From Sinotaia quadrata (taxonomy: Eukaryota; Mollusca; Gastropoda; Architaenioglossa; Viviparidae), in the NCBI GenBank assembly GCA_028829895.1, contig CM054181.1, positions 70,291,259 to 70,355,258 of the forward strand: DNA of 64,000 bases. Reading direction: 5' to 3'. The notes beneath the pieces were generated by a model. The model was not told the origin of the DNA and searched no databases. It saw only the letters and a list, made by a program, of their open reading frames with translations. This document shows, one piece after another, positions 47,561 to 59,900 of the stretch; position 1 is the first letter of the stretch; each line of letters starts with the position of its first letter. Made by a program: the position numbers and the translations under genes.

Positions 47561-49184
47561 CTAATTGCCATTATCATGGATTTTGTATGCACCTTAGACA
47601 TTAATCCTTGACTCTCTTGTTCAGATCATTTGTAGGCATCACTGCACATCAGTTCTGATTTTATTGCTCAAGGTCATTTGTAACCACCACCACACATGAA
47701 TCCTCTCTTAAAGGTCTTTGCATATTTCAAAATACTCTATCACTGAACTTGATTTCTATTTGCTCTACTGTAGAGTTGGTGTTATAACATATTACACAAG
47801 GTCTATCTGAATGAACAAAAATGTGGATGATAAATATTGTGGACACCTTTAGTGTGCTGCATACAGTTTATTTTTTCTTTACTATACAATAAAGAACTTG
47901 TACTCTTGTATCAAAGAACACTATAAAAATATTTAGGAATTCATAAGAAAGCACGCATGTAAAGTTAAATGATTCACGTAAATCAACTGGCATCCAACAA
48001 AAGAAATTCTAGAATATTTGACTTCAGACAATGGCAAAAAGATGACACATACACTACTGTGTGGTCTATCTTACGACAGATCCATGAAATGTAATAAAAA
48101 CTAAAAATCCCCAAAAGAAAATCCAAAAGAAAACAAACAAAATGGGTGGCTAATATGAGTAATGTAAAAGAATGAGATTCAAGAAATAGAAATGACAGTG
48201 ATCACTATTAGATTAGTATTCTGCAAGGCTATCAATCTGTGGATTAACTGACAAATAATAAGATTAAAGGAAAAATAAAATAAAATAAAATGGTAAAGAA
48301 AGAAAATGTTGGTTTTTACTAATTCTGTTGATATTATTCAAACTATTTCTTCATGTATTATTTTATGTGTACTATGCTATCCTCTTAGGTATAATATTCC
48401 CATTACATAAGTATTTAAAATAAAAAATAATACAGTAACAATATATAGTAGTTGTTCTGGATTATCATGAATTTACTCTGATTATATCACTAGCTAATTA
48501 ACAAAACGTTGCATGCAGTAATTAAAAAAAAAACTACAAAAATTAAACAGATAGACATTTATAGTGCTCTAAACTCTAAGGAAAAAAAAGCAGATAAAGA
48601 AGGACCACTTAATAATAACAGTGCTTGAAAGGAACCCCTTAAAATACAAAAAGTAGACAGTAATAGGTTTAATAAATAAAAGAACCAGTTACTATATTTT
48701 GTAACAAATATATCAATAGCACCAAACTTGAGATCTAATCATTGAGTAGCCATTAACTCTTCCCATGGTCAATTCGGTGAACAAGTTTCTTAATATAAAT
48801 GCAATAAATAAACAGAATTAAAAAACTCGAGTAACTTTAGTCCTGAGACTCCTGTAATTATTAAAAATTATCAATAAATGTTTGTTAGTCAGGTGAAAGC
48901 AAAAATTCATCAAGTTACATTAAATGTGAGCAGAGCACGAGTGATATACATTATCAGTAAAACAGAACATGTCCTAGGAAAAATACCCCATATGGATTCA
49001 CACTGCTGCATATCAATATGAAGCAGTTCATTAAAGTGAATAAAAAGAGATTTCATTACTTATTATGACATTAAAAGGAAAAACAATTGATAGTAAATTG
49101 AATAAATGGAAAAAATATTAAAACAAAAAATGTGCAATGATACCCATTACCCATCTTCTATTGATATAACTTATAAGGCAGGAA

Positions 49185-49390
49185 AAAATCCCCCTTTATT
49201 CCCCTGTAATTATTTAGATAAAAATCTTTTTAATTATTTGGTACAAATCCCCTTTAATAATCTAGATACATTTCACTTTAATTATCTAGATACAACTAAT
49301 TCATCTAAAAACAATTCACTTTAATTAACTATATACAATTCACTTTAATTATCTAGATACAATTCGCTTTAATTATATCTGGATACAAAG
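49185..49390. repeat. Tandem repeat, about 24-30 bp unit
   Basis: About seven copies of 'tacaattcactttaattatc' plus 'taga'. Confidence 0.85.
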
Positions 49391-49690
49391 ACAAGATTCA
49401 TCCTGTAAAGAAATTTGTAAATAATCTGCCCACAAACTACCTCAAAATATCTTGAAAAAAAGTACTTTTTGTGGGTTTTAAATTTCGTAAAAGTAATTTA
49501 GTTATAATCTTTAAAATAAAACAAGAAAGTTGGATACTGTTGACTGTAGAGTGATGGCTGCACAATCAATACTCATGGAAAAACCTCAAATGTCTTCAAA
49601 AGAAAACAGTCACAGACAGATTAATAAATGGAAAGAGATCTTAAGACTTTTTATGAGAAAATATGAGGATGAATAATTTATTTATCTTGT

Positions 49691-50911
49691 TTAAACAGGT
49701 TCATAAACGACCTTTAACTTAATGTTGTCCTTTTGCACTCCATTAATATTGTCCTTTTGCACCCCATTAATATTGTCTTTTTGCATCCTATTCAGTGAAG
49801 TAGATGTGCTATCTGAAAGATCAGATGGAGTGCTCATGTTGACCTTTAGTGTTCGGTTTATAATGTCAGCATGTGTGCGCATATGAAGGTTTAGTTTGGC
49901 TTTGTTAATGGTTTCGAATCCACACTGACAGCATCTGAACGTTACCCAGCACACAGGCTTTGACCCCCCTACAACTGCTTTGCTCAGCTGTCCTTCCATA
50001 ATACGTCTCTCTGCTGAAAGAACTCTCTCTAACAATTCTGGCTCCTCTTGGTCACTGCTATTGCCTGCAGCACTTGACAGGCATACAGTGGTGTCAGCAC
50101 GAGTGTCATAATCGATAGCAGCATTGATGACATCATTAGTGAATTGGTAACTATAGTTGGCATCGCTGGCATGTCGCCACATGTGGGACTTGAGCGAAGG
50201 TAGATGGTGGCAGACATAGCCACACAAAGCACACTTGTACTGTTCCAGGGGCTGCTGGACGTAACGTTGGTCGTTGGCGTGGCGCTTCATATGTGACTTC
50301 AGGCTGCGACTTGACACTGCTGTGAATTCACACAGTGCACACTGCAAAGTCCCACCCCCACTCCCAAGTCCTGTCAAACCCATCACCACTCCATGTCCAG
50401 TGCTGGATGTGTGACAGGCCATGTGATCATACAAATCTTGAGCATTGTGAGTTAAAAACTTGCACTTGGAGCAGGCCATCTGCTCTCTGCTAGTTACTTC
50501 CCCTGACAGATCTGCACCAATGTCCTCTCTGACACTCTTTCCCTCTTGCACTTTACTGTGCTTGGAGTGCACTGACAGTGAACAGTTGGAAGCCAAATGC
50601 GTCTGCAAATCAAACTGTGAAGCAAAGACAACAGGACAACTAGAACATCGAAAGAATGTACGCCCGGTGTGTTTCTGCATGTGAGCACGGTATTCTAGTG
50701 GGTTCACAGTCTCAAATTCACAAATGTCGCACAAGAAGGGGTCCAACTCGTTGTGAGCACGCATGTGAGCACGTAATGTGGACTTGTGGTTGAAAGATTG
50801 AGGACAAAATTTACAGGGATAAGTACGAACTTTGCAATGTTGAATCATGTGTTCTTGAAGGGCCTCACTTGAATCAGCCACCACAGAGCATAATGAACAT
50901 TCAAATGGGTC
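49691..50911 (-). CDS. ZNF507: ZNF507-like exon f (last; eight fingers)
   Basis: Acceptor gtgcag|GAC, 1221 bases to the stop. Fingers begin FECSLC, YPCKFC, FLCDIC, FRCSSC, MACSKC, LQCALC, YKCALC and FRCCQC. The fourth ends H-x4-C. The C-terminus has an eight-residue unit (QKDNINGV) nearly three times over before the end at KVVYEPV. Confidence 0.93.
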   Translation of the reverse strand, partial: DPFECSLCSVVADSSEALQEHMIQHCKVRTYPCKFCPQSFNHKSTLRAHMRAHNELDPFLCDICEFETVNPLEYRAHMQKHTGRTFFRCSSCPVVFASQFDLQTHLASNCSLSVHSKHSKVQEGKSVREDIGADLSGEVTSREQMACSKCKFLTHNAQDLYDHMACHTSSTGHGVVMGLTGLGSGGGTLQCALCEFTAVSSRSLKSHMKRHANDQRYVQQPLEQYKCALCGYVCHHLPSLKSHMWRHASDANYSYQFTNDVINAAIDYDTRADTTVCLSSAAGNSSDQEEPELLERVLSAERRIMEGQLSKAVVGGSKPVCWVTFRCCQCGFETINKAKLNLHMRTHADIINRTLKVNMSTPSDLSDSTSTSLNRMQKDNINGVQKDNINGVQKDNIKLKVVYEPV

Positions 50912-53900
50912 CTGCACAAATGAAAGGCATAAAAGAATAAAGACAACTGCAATTTCAATGCCAGTCATTATGTCTAGCATGCTTAACCCGTTCGCCGGCG
51001 GCCATGTTTTGACGCTTAACGATAACTGAATGGGTCAGTGTGCTAAAAAATTTAAAGCGACTGTAATTATCAATGGATTTTAAAAATTTAAATTACTACC
51101 TATTATAGACATACTAAGGAATCTTAAAAGTATTTTTTAAATTTTTTTCGAATTCAAAAACAAAGAAATAATACAAAGATTTCTTATCTTTTTGTTGAAC
51201 TTGGGAACATTTTCACCGTTTTTTTTTTTTTACTAGTCTACTAAATAATTAAAAGCAAGCATAATTCGTACAATTCTAAAATGATTTTCAAAATAAATAT
51301 TATGGGGGACATTTTAAAAATATTTATTTAATTTTTTAACGTTTGCTTATTATTATTTTAAATTCAAAAATAAATAAATAAATAAAAAGTTTTCTTACCT
51401 TTTTCTTGTGTTGACCTTCGTCAATTTGTTAGATGTTTCCTTGAATAAAATCCGAAAGAAAACGATTTTTGTTGATTGCCATTTGAATATATGGTATAAA
51501 TAATAATTTATCTTGTGTAAATAAATATTATTCTGGGGAAATTGGTTGATTTTGAACAAAACGAAAGAGGCATATGAAAACCACGAGGGTTCGGTTTGAG
51601 ACTGATCGGTTTTTTTTTTTTTATTATCAAATGGTCACATCCAAAAATTCAGTAGGCCTGTCGAATTTCATCTACAATATGTTAAATTAATTTACACAAT
51701 AAAGTTCTTTAGGTAGGATCAGGCAATCAACTAAAAATCGTGTTTGAAACGTGCAATGTATAATTCCAAACCGGTTCAAAATGGCGGCTCAGCTTCTTTA
51801 CAAGCGAGGGGTGACTCGGGATTTTTGAACTTTGTAATGGAAAATACCTTTCTAAAATTAGTTAGCCAATGATAAAATTAGAGCAGATTGGCTGCTGAAC
51901 ACAAACATATCTTTCTCCTTGACCTTGATTGGTATTTTTTTTTAAAGTGGTCATCGATAAAAATAGTATCATAACGACGTCATAACGACGACCACGAGGG
52001 TTCGGTTTGAGAGCGATCGGTTTTTATTTTTTATTATCAAATGGTCACATCCAAAAATTCAGTAGGCCTGTCGAATTTCATCTACAATATCTTAAATTTA
52101 TTTACACAATTAAGTTCGTTAGGTAGGATCAAGCAAACAACTGAAAATGGTCCTTGAAACGAGCCATGTGTAGTACAAACTTAGGTTCAAAATGGCGGCT
52201 CAGCTTCGATAAACGTGAGGTGACTGGGGATTTCCGAACTTTGTAATGGAAAAAACCTTTCTAAAAATAGTTAACCAATGATAAAATTAGAGCAGATTGG
52301 CTGCTGAACCCAAACATATCGTCTGCTTGACTTGATTGTTATTTTTTTTAAGTGGCTATCGATTTAAAAAAGCGTGCGCATGCGCGAACACAATTCGGTA
52401 GCGGGCCAGCGAACAGGTTAATTTTTCTAAAAAGTATTACATAAAACACTGACCTGTGATGTTTTTAGTAATTTTATCTGAAAAATCCAAACAAATTGCT
52501 TAAAGTAAATCTGATGGCACAGTGGATGAAAGTTTTAAACAAATTCAATCTTAATTATAGTATATTGAAAAATAATCAAACCAAATCAAAACCATTACAA
52601 AAAACCCCCAAACAACTAATAACCCCCCCCCCCAACCAAACCCCAACATCTGCCCCATCCCCACCTCCCCAAAAAACAAGATGGCCATAAAAAAATAAAT
52701 AAGTGAAATAACAAAAAGTTTATTTTAATTAAATAATTCAGTCCAGTAAATGCATCTATTACATACCTTCTGCCTATGTGTGCGCATGTGTAATCTGATG
52801 AGTGGTATTCGTTGACTAGTATAATGACAAAGTCGGCAGCGGTATGTAAGCCCCTGATCTCCACCCAGATGCTCAATGTTACTGCTGTCATCTGGACCTA
52901 GAGCCTCCTCTTGGGAGTCCTGTCGCCCACGCCGTCTAGATGCTCGCTTTTTAGTCAGTGTTTGTGATGATTTATCTTCTGCATCACTCTCAGACCTAGA
53001 CCTATACAGGAAAAGGACAGAATCCAATATACTTGCCACCATTCTAGGAATTAAATCTAATAAGGAAATGGATAGAATCTGTAAATTCTGCACCATTCTT
53101 GGAATTAATTCTTACAAGGAAATGAACAGAATTATAAATACTGCATCTCTTAGCCAAGTGTCACAGACTGGCCAGAGATTTAAAAATTCTTAAAATAAAT
53201 AAATGTTATGTAAGAGACAAAGACACTATAAATTGTGTAAATGCTTTTAAAGACACAAAGAGCAAAATGATGAAGCCAAGAGACAAAGAAAGTGTGCAAT
53301 GTAAAGAGGATGTCACTGAGACTAAAGAGAATTAAAGAAAGTGTATAATGTAAAGGGGTGATTCTCTAGAAAGTAGGTAGAACCAGCCTCTATATGACGA
53401 TAGCAGACAACTGCTAAATTCTGAAAAAGTTACCCTTTTGTCACAAGTGCTGTGTTTATGTTCCATATTTATCATGCTTGTGAAATAATTTGTTGAATAA
53501 AACTATCTTCCAACTTTTCATTAATGTATTTTTTATTTGTGAGAGAGCGAGTGGAAGCGTGTAAGATCACATTAAGTTTGCTACGGTTGGCATGTTTCGA
53601 CAGTGGTGGCCATTTTGATGATGATGCTGAGAAAAAAAGCCCTAAATGACTGTGATGCTAACCTTCACTTCCAACTTTAGTGGATTTCACGATGAGAAAT
53701 GAGATATGAATGAGAAGTAAATAATATGAAAATAATAATACTGAGAAAAGGAACAACTTACCGCTCACGCAACTGCTCGATAACAGCCAGGAGTGATGAG
53801 CAGATACCTCTTCCACCAGCCCGCATCTGACCTAATGGAGTTATATCTCCTTCTGAAGTGGCATCTTCATAGTTTGACTCGTCTTGCTGAGCTAAAATTT

Positions 53901-56900
53901 TATCTGATCCCTTTTTGGATTGAATACTTGTCAAAGAATCTGTAGAATATTTGGAGTATTCTTGAGTGTTAGAACCACTGATACCGCATGATGGCAGGGA
54001 ACTGAAATCTGGTTGTTTCTTCAGTAAAGATAAGAGAGTGGCAGCTGATTCTTTATCACTGGACTGCTGGTTACTTGACAATTGAGACAAATTTTTGCAG
54101 TTGTGGAGCATTCTAGTAGTTGCATCAGTGTGTTTTACCTCAAACTCTGACTTCACTTGATGAGCAGAGTCCCTTTTGCCCTCCTGATCTGAGGCTGGGA
54201 AGGAAGTCTGAATTTCAATGCCTGAGATTTCCCTGAACATAGACATGGATTTATCTTCAACTGTAAGAAATTCTTTGGTGTCAGGACTCGAAGGACTGCT
54301 GTCCTGAGATGCAACAGGGCTGTTTTGCTGACCCTGCAATCCTGTTAATAAACTAGAAGGTAAGGTGTGTACTGCCTCGACCACAACATTTGGTATAATT
54401 AATGATGAATTAGCTTCTTGCTGGACAGAATTACTTGAGTAACCACCTGCAGTTTCAACAATATGAGGAATATTTTCACTACAGTTTATATGTTCACCAT
54501 GAGCACTCAGTTTGGCAGTATTTTCTTTGTATTGTAACTTTATTGTTTGGTTACTGTTTTCTAAGACTGCCAGGTTCTCAAGTTTATGGCTTGATCTTTC
54601 ATCAGAATGAACTGAAGGCAAAAAACTGATCGGTGGGGCAACATCTTTAACTGATTCATCTTCAATATTGTGTTTTAGCACGTGCCTAAACAGAACCTCT
54701 TTGCTCAGACTTGTTTTCTCATTATCAGCTTTCATGGGTGGTTCAGTCAGCGTTGCCTCAATATTCATATAATCAACAACTGGAAAGGCTTTTTCAGTTT
54801 TTACCTTTTGTGATCTTTTCTCATTTGATGTATTTGTATCAACTACACAACTACTGGAGTCGAGTATATCAAGAGACCTAGACTTACATGGAGACTTACC
54901 CAAACAAGCATTTTCAAGAACACTATCTTCTACTGTATTTAAAGGTTGACTTGCATTACTTATGAGAGGTTCGTTTTTTTCTATTATTGGTGCACAACCG
55001 GCAGGAATTGATTCATGAAGAAAACTGATGGTATTATCTCTATTTATAAAACATTTCTGCTTTTCACTAGACAAAATCAACAACCTGTCATCATCACCAA
55101 TTTTGGTTCTTGTTTCCACATCAACTTCATTCAAAGTGCTGGCCATTTTGTTCACAAGAGGGGTTTCACAGATGACTGCATAATGAGGACCACTGTTTAC
55201 TGTAACAGTGTTTCTTGCAGGAATACTCTGACAAGCTGGTATGCTCCAAGTGTTCATATTGTGTTTGCTTCTGGCGTCTACTGCAGACAACTGCAACTCC
55301 TGCAAACCAGTCTGAGGTACAGGGAGAAGTTTGAAACTACTATTTGACACAGAATTTTGGGGCACGTGCAGAATCTTCGGACTAGATAACTTTACAAGCT
55401 TAACATTTAATGGTAGGGCACTAGAATTAAATACTGCACTTGACTGACTGGATGACTTCATGGTTTGCTGACCACTAGAATATATGGAGAAGGTGGGCGC
55501 TAAATGATTGGATTCCTTCATGCTGGCAGGTTTTATGCTGGCCACAGTTGCTGAAACTGTGAGTCCATTGGATGTACTGGAGCCCAAAAGTGAGATAGGA
55601 TCTTCGTACACACTAAGAGGGCCATTCTGCATATTGAAACAAACAGTTAATCAAATTAAAATTCAACATAAGAGTACTTTATTTAAATGAATAATTTTTT
55701 AAAACAAAGCAAATTCAGTAGGACAAAGTTATGTGGTAATAAATAAAAATACATAATTAAAAAACTATGTGAAATGAATCGATATTCGGAAATGACCAAA
55801 GGGAATTAACTCTTGCTTTGGAAGAGTTAATATTCATGAATACGGCTTGTATTCTGATATTAATTGTATTGAACTGAATGCTAGCATTGTTGTTAGAGTT
55901 ATTTGTTTCTTGATAAAAAATAATGAAAAAGATTGGGAAAACCCACTACTCATAAAGGAACCATCAATCTTTACACCTGTAGCTTAGTTTTACTGGAATT
56001 AAAATATTTTGGACAAGTAGTGCTGATTAAAATGTAATTACCTCCCCTGCATTTGTGACCTTATTCATAAGGTTTTTTGCTTTTATTTTTGTCATCAACA
56101 ATTTTCTGCAATCCATCTGTCAAAAATGATTTATCTATAACCATTAGGATCTTGTATCTATTTTATTCAAAGTGGATGTTAATTGTGAACAAATTGACAA
56201 TGGCCTGAGATATGATGTGTGGAGTAAATCTTTAAAATTTGATTAAAATGATGATTGGGAGAATAACACTACTTGTCCAAAATATTTTAATTCCAGTAGT
56301 GAAAAAATTAAAGCATAAGCACAGGTTCAATGGTAAAGTTATTATGCCACTGGTGAAAACATATTATTGTAACTGTAATGTAATAGAAGTGAGCAAATAA
56401 AATCTAAACATCAGCCCGAGATATTATCTATTTCTTCTTTTAATTATCTGTTAAGCAAATGTGACCTGCTCTAGCAAGGTGAGCCCTAGGGTAGAATTGA
56501 CATTTCTGAGAAAATTCTGTATGTGTCAATCACATCACTTTAAATAGGTAGTGGAATCACAATTCTAAAATAAGAATTTCAAGTGTTGCAAACATCTAAA
56601 GTCAGTGTGTGTATTGAAAGTCATTTTGAGAAAAGAAGGTTCAAAGATTAGTAAATAAATGTGACAGTCGTTTGTTATTTATGAGCAAAATTGCCATATG
56701 AAAACATGTCATCAATTTTATAACTAATCTTTAGTAATTTCAATGACTTTTCTGTCCTGTATAAATAATATTGTAGATGTAATTTTCTGTACAATTTACA
56801 GTTTTATAATTATGTCTAGAATTTCTGTCCTAAATAACACTGTGGCTCTCTTTGGTTTACCAAAGATACAGTGTGATCAAAGTTATAATATTTTGTGTTG

Positions 56901-59900
56901 AAATCCCTAGGATTAAGTAATTAACAACAATATTTTGCAATAATCTTCAAGATTAGCATATATTAATTAAAAAAAGTCAGAATGCCATAGAAATACCTGT
57001 AATTTCTTTTTTAGCATTATCTTCAGCAAGCTAGGACCCATTTTGCAAGAGCAAATCACAGTCACAAATGTTTCTATTCAATCAATGCATTTAACCCGTT
57101 CGCCGGCGGCCATGTTTTGACGCTTAACGATAACTGAATGGGTCAGTGTGCTAAAAAATTTAAAGCGACTGTAATTATCAATGGATTTTAAAAATTTAAA
57201 TTACTACCTATTATAGACATACTAAGGAATCTTAAAAGTATTTTTTAAATTTTTTTCGAATTCAAAAACAAAGAAATAATACAAAGATTTCTTATCTTTT
57301 TGTTGAACTTGGGAACATTTTCACCGTTTTTTTTTTTTTACTAGTCTACTAAATAATTAAAAGCAAGCATAATTCGTACAATTCTAAAATGATTTTCAAA
57401 ATAAATATTATGGGGGACATTTTAAAAATATTTATTTAATTTTTTAACGTTTGCTTATTATTATTTTAAATTCAAAAATAAATAAATAAATAAAAAGTTT
57501 TCTTACCTTTTTCTTGTGTTGACCTTCGTCAATTTGTTAGATGTTTCCTTGAATAAAATCCGAAAGAAAACGATTTTTGTTGATTGCCATTTGAATATAT
57601 GGTATAAATAATAATTTATCTTGTGTAAATAAATATTATTCTGGGGAAATTGGTTGATTTTGAACAAAACGAAAGAGTCATATGAAAACCACGAGGGTTC
57701 GGTTTGAGACTGATCGGTTTTTTTTTTTTTATTATCAAATGGTCACATCCAAAAATTCAGTAGGCCTGTCGAATTTCATCTACAATATGTTAAATTAATT
57801 TACACAATAAAGTTCTTTAGGTAGGATCAGGCAATCAACTAAAAATCGTGTTTGAAACGTGCAATGTATAATTCCAAACCGGTTCAAAATGGCGGCTCAG
57901 CTTCTTTACAAGCGAGGGGTGACTCGGGATTTCTGAACTTTGTAATGGAAAATACCTTTCTAAAATTAGTTAGCCAATGATAAAATTAGAGCAGATTGGC
58001 TGCTGAACACAAACATATCTTTCTCCTTGACCTTGATTGGTATTTTTTTTTAAGTGGCTATCGATAAAAATAGTATCATAACGACGTCATAACGACGTCC
58101 ACGAGGTTTCGGGTGGAGACCGAACGGTTTTTATTTTTTATTATCAAATGGTCACATCCAAAAATTCAGTAGGCCTGTCGAATTTCATCTACAATATGTT
58201 AAATTTATTTACACAATTAAGTTCGTTAGGTAGGATCAAGCAAACAACTGAAAATAGTCCTTGAAACGAGCCATGTGTAGTACAAACTTCGGTTCAAAAT
58301 GGCGGCTCAGCTTCGATAAACGTGAAGTGTCTGGGGATTTCCGAACTTTGTAATGGAAAATACCTTTCTAAAAATAGTTAGCCAATGATAAAATTAGAGC
58401 AGATTGGCTGCTGAACCCAAACATATCGTCTGCTTGACTTGATTGTTATTTTTTTTAAGTGGCTATCGATGTGCGCACGCGCGAACCTAACTCGGTAGCG
58501 GGCCAGCGAACGGGTTAAAAAAAAATTACAATATGACATGTGAAAGATGTAGCAAAAAGAGTCACCTTTACATTTCTTGTGCATCTTAATCTATCATACA
58601 GAAAGTTAAAACATTGCATTTGTTATCTGCAAGTGGAAAGGAATAAAACTTTCATAACTTCATTTTAGATTTTAGTTAGTCTTTAGCAAGTCTAAAAATG
58701 GTCGAAATAACCATTTCTTTCACTGTTGACATTTTTTAAACTTAAAAACAGCATATCTCTGGAACAAATTGAGATAGCTTCACAATTTTTCTTTTTCTTT
58801 TTCATATTTTAAAAAGTTTTAAATGAAAATAAAAAACCTGAATGCTTGATTTTATTATTATTTTTTGTTGTTGGTGCCACTACCTATTTAAAGGCAGATG
58901 TATACAGAGTGAATAAGAGTACGGGTTCAAATAAGCATGATTTACCTGAAATATGGGATAGTCAACTTGCTGATGACCCGAATGTTTCCAGATGTGTGCT
59001 TTTATAGTACGCTGGTACTCGCAAGTGTAGCTACATATGGTACAGCGAAATCTGCCAGTCTTTTCATCATGCACAAAGGGAGAAGAGTCTGAATTCTGAC
59101 AGGTGTTCTCAGTCGTCACAGGCTTCACCCTGTAAAGTGTTCCTTTATTGCTTTGGTCATCAGGGCTGGATACAGAGCTCAGGTTTGATGCAGTATAAAT
59201 CTGAAACAGGGATACAAATAATAATAATAATATGCAAATACTTGTCAAGTTGTACAAAGATGCTACAGATATGAATCCTAAGATAGGCAAACACACACAA
59301 AATATGAGGTATTGAACCACTTTAGTGAGTAGAACTGTGTGGAAAAAAATGGTAGAAAAAGACTTTCACATAAATAACCATTGGAAAGTTGATATTATTT
59401 TTGCTATACTAGAATGAGTACTTCATACAAACAACAGTTATTATTTTTAGATTAATACACCGCATGCACACTGACAAACCAAGAAAGAGTGCATGTGTTA
59501 AGCATTACCGCTGGCACAAATTATGGTTGCTTGATCAAAAGTCACTCGGTTGGTAACTTTCTGAATAACTTCTTATTACTTTTTCACAATTATTTATTAA
59601 AACAAAAAACACAGAAAGACAGAACAGAGAACAAACTTTTTGTTTCATGTGCTTTTATTTTACAAAGCTTCAATATACAGATTGAATTTGAGTGGTGAAA
59701 ATGTAGAAAAATTGACTAAACAACATCACAATCAGCGATGTTTGGAAAATACCAAATAAAATTACATTTGATTTGAATTAAGTATTAAAAAAATGGCATA
59801 TTTATTAAATAAAAACCAAACTTGATTGCTAAAATTAATACTAATAAAGAACAGATCCAGGATGGTAGAAATGAAAATGACGGCACAAATGTAACTATAC

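Larger units (their letters stand above)
38300..49690. other. Intergenic region between convergent genes; no gene seen
   Basis: Only short open frames, none with recognisable similarity. It holds small tandem repeats (41050-41290, 46860-47560, 49185-49390). Part may be 3' UTR of the ZNF507-like gene on the minus strand, whose end cannot be set from sequence. Confidence 0.6.

Noticed and set aside
52866..53193. Plus-strand 105-codon open frame
   Set aside because: Antisense to exon e of the ZNF507-like gene.
54435..55690. Plus-strand open frames of 60-110 codons
   Set aside because: Antisense shadows of ZNF507-like exon d.
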